A stretch of DNA of 64,000 bases from Chimonanthus salicifolius (taxonomy: Eukaryota; Streptophyta; Magnoliopsida; Laurales; Calycanthaceae): assembly GCA_013350335.1 (NCBI GenBank), contig CM023538.1, positions 57,208,769-57,272,768 on the forward strand. The letters are read 5' to 3'. The notes under the pieces were generated by a model. It was not told the origin of the DNA. It ran no database searches and saw only the letters and a program-made list of their open reading frames with translations. Both the position numbers and the translations under genes were made by a program. Positions within the stretch are counted from its first letter, which is position 1, and the number at the start of each line of letters is the position of its first letter. Below are positions 58,901-64,000 of the stretch, piece by piece.

Positions 58901-61900
58901 CAAGAGAGGGCTTTTTACAGGCTATTGCACCTCTAAAAAGAAACTAAAATAAAAGCAGGAAATTACTTAAATACTCTTACTAAAAAAATTAAAACAACCC
59001 AATATACTAAAAACAAAAATATCACAGCGGTAATAAAAAGGAACCGAAGCATGCTCAACATCAATAATTTTATGAAACTTCCCTCTAGCGTGAATTCAAA
59101 GAAGTCTGCCTCTAAGGTCAGCAATCCCCTTTGTCTTCATTAAACTCTTCATCCACTATTAGCTTAGCAATGTAATTTTGCTCTCTTCACACTAGTCACA
59201 CTATGGAAAGTGGTATTCTTGTCACTTTACTAATGCCAAAGGGCTCTGGATTTTTGTCTCCATTCAGATTCATCGTGGATCAATGTGGGAATCTGGTTCT
59301 GCTCAATTAGAGGCCAAGGAGGCAACATCCAAGGTGGAGAGGGAACCATAATCTTCCTTAATTTCTAACTGGAGGATTTCATTGGATAATTCCTTTTTTC
59401 TATCTAAAATTCCAAATCACTACCAACTTTTTTCTTTTTTCAATAGCTTAAGCTTACCTTTAATGAACTTCCGTTTCATTTCGAACCTATAGGTAACCCT
59501 CCCTAGGACTTCAAAACAAGTCCACTAATCTCACAAGCTTAGCGAGGTCTGAATGACATAACCAAATGTTGGCGAACCTGAATGAGGGGCCTCTAGAAAT
59601 GGCACGTGAATCTAGAAGAATAGACTTATAGTCAGAAAGCATTCTAGGCTTAGCTGAAGTTGGGCAACGAAAATAGTTATCCCATTCATCTGAAAGGAGA
59701 AACTTGTCCAACTTGGATTTTATTGGAGATGATTGTCCATTGGACCACGTGAATCTACGGCCATGGATAGGCAGAACAATAAACCTACAAACATCAGTAA
59801 CTTCTAACATAATCCTCATACTTGTGGTCACTCAAATATCATTTGATTTTTCACATGAAAATTTGATAGTGTTGCAGTCTCCACCAGCAACCCAGGGGAT
59901 CGACCCAAGTGATGCACTTTGAAGGACTTCACTCCAAATGTCCTCTCCGAGTCAGTAATTATTGGGACCATAGATATTGAGATAAGCCCACATTTCACCA
60001 AGTGCTAAAGTTCTGATTTCACCACCACTTGCGTAATTGCCATGAATAACACTCTCTTGAGCAAGAACTTGTGGATTCCATAGGGTCCAGATTCCACCCA
60101 AGTTCCCCACTGAATCAACTGCAACTCTTTCCCAGGGAATACCACCATCTAAGTAACACAACACCAAAGCTAAGGGGATGGCAGATTTAATTTCTTGCAG
60201 GAGAACCACAACAATTTTCTCTTCAAGAATGAAATCTTTCAAAAGTTTCTTTTCAGCCAGGGCTCTCAGGCCTCTACAATTCTAGCTTAAAATCTTCATG
60301 ATGATTGAAAATTCCTGCCTCACCAAGGGAAATTGCGGTTTAGAATCATTCACTTCCGCAAACCCTGCAACCATCATAACTGATAGAGAAATTTAGACTT
60401 CTAAGATCTCTAAAAGTAGGCTCCACTTGCACCCCAAATCCCACCCACCCTCAATGAATGGGATTCCACCCTCAATGAAACGATCCAAACTTTAGGGCCT
60501 TAAAAATATTGACTGATAAATCAAATCAAGATGATTTTTGTAGGTTCAAAATTATAGCACAATCTTTCCAGCTAACCTATTTTTATAGCTCAATGTAAGC
60601 CCCACATAAGTGTGCACAGGTAATACCCTAAACTCTATTCAGTGGGTGATAATCACTTGTTATACTTATATTATCATTTCCCTTATACATATAATTTCTG
60701 ATACTAGTTCTATTTAGTTCAAATCCTTTATATTAAATGAATAGATTCTCTTAAGATTTTTAGATTCTATCATAAAAAGAATTCATGTGCTTTCTACATA
60801 GTAGTTATTGGAAAAGAAGCACTAGAATGGTTCTTTCGATTCACAAAAGTTCATGTTTATGAGCATCCACTTAGGTGTAGTTGCAGAGCGACCATTTTTA
60901 GTTGAGTCAGTCTATTGTATAAGATAGGCTTCAAGAAGATGGAAATTTCACCAACCTCTGCAGCAACTGAAGTTCCAGCTAGGCGACCTCGTTGACCGTG
61001 TGTTTCTGATAGTTGAATAGTCGTCCTTCTACGGTCAAGTAGAGATACTCTGTCACTGTCTAATGTTGTATTAATTCTTTCTTCATCTTCCTCAGCAACA
61101 TGGGTGGCAGTCCCAACCTGCCATTGTACCAAAAGGTCAGATTCGTTATTGTTATTACTCAGTGATATCTCCATTTTAGTGTAATATGTTCAGTATCAAC
61201 ATCAATATCCACAACTAATAGAAGTTAAACTTCTCTAATGATAATAAAAAGTAACTCTGACAACAACTAAATAACTGATACAAAAATAGCATATATGATA
61301 ACATTTCAGTGACCATTCATATCAGATTCATAAAATGCCCATCCAACTGCTTGTTTGTTTATTTACATCCACTTCTCAAGCTTCATTAAAAATGGCTGAG
61401 CAAGTACATACCTTCTGCAGAATATTCATTTCAGTCTACTTGCAAGGAATTCATGTGCTTTCTACATAGTAGTTATTGAAAATGAAGCACTAGAATGGTT
61501 CTTTCGATTCACAAAAGTTCATGCATATGTGCATCCACTCTTAGGTGTAGTTGCAAAGTGACCATTTTTAGTTGAGTCGGTTATAATGTCTATTTTATAA
61601 GATAGGCTTCCAGAAGTTAGAAATTTCACCAACCTCTGCAGCAGCTGAAGTTTCAGCTGGGCAATCTCCCCGACTGTGTGAGGCTGATAGTTCAATAGCC
61701 CTTTCTGTACAGTCAGGTATTTCAATTCTTACTTCATCTTCCTTAGAAACATGGGTGGCAGTCACAACCTGCCATTATACCAAAAGGTCAGATTCGTTAT
61801 TGTTATTACTCAGTGATATCTCCATTTTAATGTAATATGTCCAGTACCAACATCAATATCCACACCCAAGAGAAGTTACCTTCTCTAATGACAATTTACA

Positions 61901-63549
61901 GTAACTCCAACTACAGCTAAATAACTGATACAAAAATAGCATCTATGGCATTTCAGTGACCATTCCTATCAGATTCATAAAATGCTCATCCAACTGCTTG
62001 TTTGTTTATTTACATCCACTTCTCAAGCTTCATTAAAAATGGCTGAGCAAGTACATACCTTCTGCAGAATATTCATTTCAGTCTACTTACAATGAATTCA
62101 TGTGCTTTCTACATAGTAGTTATTGAAAACGAAGCACTAGAATGGTTCTTTCGATTCACAAAAGTTCATGTTTTATGTGCATCCACTCTTAGGTGTAGTT
62201 GCAAAGTGACCATTTTTAGTTGAGTCAGTTATAATGCCTATTGTATAAGATAGGCTTCCAGAAGTTAGAAATTTCACCAACCTCTGCAGCAGCTGAAGAT
62301 TCAGCTGGGCAGTCTCCTCGACTGTGTGACTGCTGATAGTTCAATAGCCCTCTCTGTACAGTCAGGTATATCATTTCTTACTTCATCTTCCTTAGAAACA
62401 TGGGTGGCAGTCACAACCTGCCATTGTACCAAAAGGTCAGATTCATTATTGCTATTACTCAGTGATATCTCCATTTTAATGTAATATGTCCAGTACCAAC
62501 ATCAATATCCACACCTAATAGAAGTTACCTTCTCTCATGACAATTTACAGTAACTCCGACTACAGCTAAATAACTGATACAAAAATAGCATCTATGACAT
62601 TTCAGTGACCATTCCTATCAGATTCATAAAATGCCCATCCAACTGCTTGTCTGTTTATTTACATCCACTTCTCAAGCTTCATTAAAAATGGCTGAGCAAG
62701 TACATACCTTCTGCAGAATATTCATTTCAGTCTACTTGCAATGAATTCATGTGCTTTCTACATAGTAGTTATTGAAAACGAAGCACTAGAATGGTTCTTT
62801 CGATTCACAAAAGTTCATGTTTATGTGCATCCACTCTTAGGTGTAGTTGCAAAGAGACCATTTTTAGTTGAGTCAGTTATAATGCCTATTGTATAAGATA
62901 GGCTTCCAGAAGATGGAAATTTCACCAACCCCTGAAACAGCTGAAGTTCCAGCTAGGCAATCTCCTTGACCATGTGTTTCTGATAGTTGAGTCTTCCTCT
63001 CTGTATGGTCAACTACAGATTCTTTGTCTCTGTCTGATATTATATCAATGCTTGCTTCATCTTCCTTAGCAACATGGGTAGCAGTCACAACCTGCCATAG
63101 TACCAAAAGGTCAGATTTGTTATTGTTACTCAGTGATATCTCCATTTCAATGTAATATGTCCAGTACCAACATCAATATCCACACCTAATAGAAGTTAAC
63201 ATCTCTAATGACTACAGCTAAATAACTGATACAAAAATAGCATCTATGACATTTCAGTGACCATTCCTATGAGATTCATAAAATGCCCATCCAATAACTT
63301 GTCTGTTTATTTACATCTACTTCTCAAGCTTCATTCAAAATGGCTGAGCAAGTACAGAGCTTCTGCAGAATATTCATTTCAGTCTACTTACTTACCATAA
63401 CTTATGAAACCAAGTAACTTAAAATTTCATAAAAAAAACCTTCACCTCTAGAGTCCTGTTCTTAGCATGGAGGCTGATAATCAACACTGCTACAAGTATG
63501 AAGAACAAAACTGACAAGATAAACGCCGTCTGACTTCCAAGTGCTTCAA
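55953..63549 (-). CDS. Multi-exon membrane protein of unknown function, 5' partial
   Basis: Exons inferred from splice signals, in transcript order: 63549-63446 (a transmembrane segment, LSVLFFILVAVLIISLHAKN); four copies of a hydrophilic exon, 63091-62930, 62417-62282, 61768-61634 and 61117-60956, starting VVTATHV or VGTATHV; and the last exon 56432-55953. The last exon encodes an acidic spacer (GSGQDTNRDEPEQSQTHSEG), a hydrophobic stretch PIPAGGIISVLAGLPGNE, then PHKVLFKVYTFLLFSSFLS and two or three more membrane segments before MKKCN-stop. All junctions are phase 0 and compatible. The region after PAGG is faintly like a PGG-type membrane domain, but I do not claim it. More exons may exist in the 4.5-kb intron, and the start lies beyond 64000. 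The 62417-62282 copy is frameshifted and must be skipped or is dead. Confidence 0.6.
56872..57433. mobile_element. hAT-type MITE of ATATCGGCCGATAT words, 562 bp, perfect TSD
   Basis: CAGGGGTTCAAAAATCGGC at the left and, from the right, CTAAGGTCCAAATATCGGCC. Both sides carry CTTTCAAG (56864-56871, 57434-57441), a perfect 8-bp duplication. The interior has two word classes: palindromic ATATCGGCCGATAT arrays near both ends, and a degenerate array of AAAACCGCGA/AAAACCGTGA units (57000-57225) in between. The long frame across it is a by-product. It sits in the last intron of the membrane-protein gene. Confidence 0.88.
57000..57225 (+). repeat. Degenerate AAAACCGYGA tandem array inside the MITE
   Basis: About 20 imperfect units of 8-11 bases with core AAACCG. 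A longer segment containing GAACACC..CTGAGAACCGTAAACCCTGAA occurs twice (near 57056 and 57138), so the array has a higher-order unit of about 80 bases. Confidence 0.7.
57442..58769. other. Intronic DNA with possible LTR-element relics
   Basis: AGTCTATAAATTGAAGG (about 57832) resembles an LTR TATA region on the plus strand. The G/A-rich 58260-58760 reads on the minus strand as a C/T-rich leader. No gag or pol motif was found, so this stays unassigned. Confidence 0.3.
58770..58990 (-). mobile_element. LTR-like segment
   Basis: Minus strand: GCCCTCTCTTGTAACTTATT, AATGAATAAAAGTTTGAG (AATAAA signal) and then GTGGCGTGAGGCACTTTTAG, a layout typical of an LTR R/U5 region. No second LTR or primer site was identified. 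Confidence 0.3.
59130..60299 (-). mobile_element. L1-type LINE remnant (endonuclease to early RT region)
   Basis: Minus strand, from an ATG at 60299: MKILS-stop-NCRGLRALAEKK, the usual start of the plant L1 endonuclease domain with its Trp changed to a stop. Then KDFILEEKIVVVLLQEIKS, and later GRRFTWSNGQSSPIKSKLDK, the end of the endonuclease domain. Farther down is WRQKSRALWH with DKNTTFHSVTSVKRAKLHC, the segment preceding reverse transcriptase. Many stops and frame changes; it cannot be functional. It sits in the last intron of the membrane-protein gene in the same orientation. Confidence 0.8.
60300..60780. other. Intronic DNA between LINE and tandem array
   Basis: No exon, RNA gene or repeat with definable ends was seen. 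It is presumed intron of the minus-strand membrane-protein gene. Confidence 0.4.
60781..63391 (-). repeat. Four tandem ~650-bp units, each carrying one exon
   Basis: Unit starts (ATTCATGTGCTTTCTACATA) lie at 60781, 61449, 62096 and 62745, periods of 668, 647 and 649 bases; the last unit ends near 63391. Every unit contains the same exon with acceptor GGCAG and donor GTTGGT, plus intronic landmarks such as CTTCTCAAGCTTCATT and GGTGTAGTTGCA. Exon lengths are 162, 135, 136 and 162 bases in plus-strand order. The two central copies share a 27-base deletion and TGTACAGA(A/G)AGGGCTATT, so they are closest relatives. Confidence 0.88.
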
Positions 63550-64000
63550 CTGCATGGAAAAGGGTAAAGATTCATCACTAAAAGGGGGAGGAGGGGTAAG
63601 GTAATTAATATGACAAGTGGATGTCCAACCATGGAGATGGTAGATGCTATGACAAAGAGGATAAACATACAAGAAACTAAGTGAAAGTATGACAAGACTG
63701 GGATCATAGAAATGGTTTTTAACTTTTTTCTTTATTGACTCTAGAAATGCTATAGTATTTTAGTTCGTAGAGAAAGGATATTAAAGTTACAATGATTAAG
63801 ATTGTATTAAAAAAAGAAACATTAAATGTTATAAGTGGCTGTGCATATCTAAATTTGGATTGAAAATTTGACCAAAAAGGAATTCGGGAGCTCAATGGAT
63901 GGACTACCACATGATATACATAATAATTGAAGGAAACCTTAATGGTCATGAGGTGAATAAAAATGATGGTCATACTTATATGAGTATGCATAGGCATGGT
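63550..64000 (-). other. Upstream intron of the membrane-protein gene (inferred)
   Basis: A good acceptor (CCATGCAG) precedes the exon at 63549, and no further exon is recognisable before the window edge. Confidence 0.35.

Noticed and set aside
61519..61725. Minus-strand frame inside tandem unit 2
   Set aside because: It is out of phase with the conserved exon reading (VVTATHV...) shared by the other units.
1..64000. tRNA, rRNA, CRISPR, organellar insertions
   Set aside because: Only tRNA-like SINE heads were seen; no intact cloverleaf gene, rRNA, CRISPR array or recognisable plastid or mitochondrial segment was found by eye.

Overview
This window is flowering-plant nuclear DNA. It is AT-rich and gene-poor, with long spliced genes, plant-specific protein families (a GASSHO-type receptor kinase, a CLE peptide precursor, a PPR-like protein) and dense small transposable elements. 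The species is not identifiable from sequence alone. Much of the window is intergenic DNA packed with hAT-type MITEs (8-bp target-site duplications), Stowaway-type MITEs, at least two tRNA-derived SINE families, LINE fragments, a Copia LTR and small LTR (TRIM-like) debris.

Layout: 1-8.6 kb is repeats only. At 8.6-8.9 kb (minus) lies a short CLE-type secreted peptide precursor ending in RVTPSGSNRLHN-R. Repeats follow to about 11.9 kb. From about 11.9 to 19.0 kb (plus) is a WD40 gene of the DPH7 (diphthine methyltransferase) family, with a long 5'UTR intron and one coding intron. Between 19 and 27 kb are repeats, a perfectly delimited hAT MITE and a Copia LTR. At 27.2-28.0 kb (plus) is an intronless PPR-like organellar protein gene whose reading frame seems to be cut short by a one-base shift. 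From 28 to 41 kb there are LINE remnants, a 28-base G run, SINEs, MITEs and a TRIM. At 42.9-47.8 kb (plus) is a complete two-exon LRR receptor kinase of the GSO1/GSO2 type. At 49.0-50.0 kb (minus) is a broken copy of a CCCH/RING splicing-factor gene (RNF113/Cwc24 family), and directly upstream of it sits a striking palindrome made of two head-to-head 265-bp self-complementary elements. From 50.7 to 55.9 kb are further MITEs and SINEs. From 55.9 kb to beyond about 63.5 kb (minus) is the 3' part of a multi-exon membrane-protein gene; four tandem ~650-bp duplications each carry a copy of the same phase-0 exon, and its largest intron holds a 562-bp hAT MITE and a LINE.

The genes are not an operon or cluster and show no functional link: peptide hormone precursor, translation-factor modification, organelle RNA metabolism, receptor signalling, splicing (dead copy) and an unknown membrane protein. 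The most informative material is the tandemly duplicated exon, the CLE gene, the double palindrome and the set of precisely delimited MITEs with CpG-containing palindromic words. Domain names rest on recognition of conserved motifs; no database search was run.
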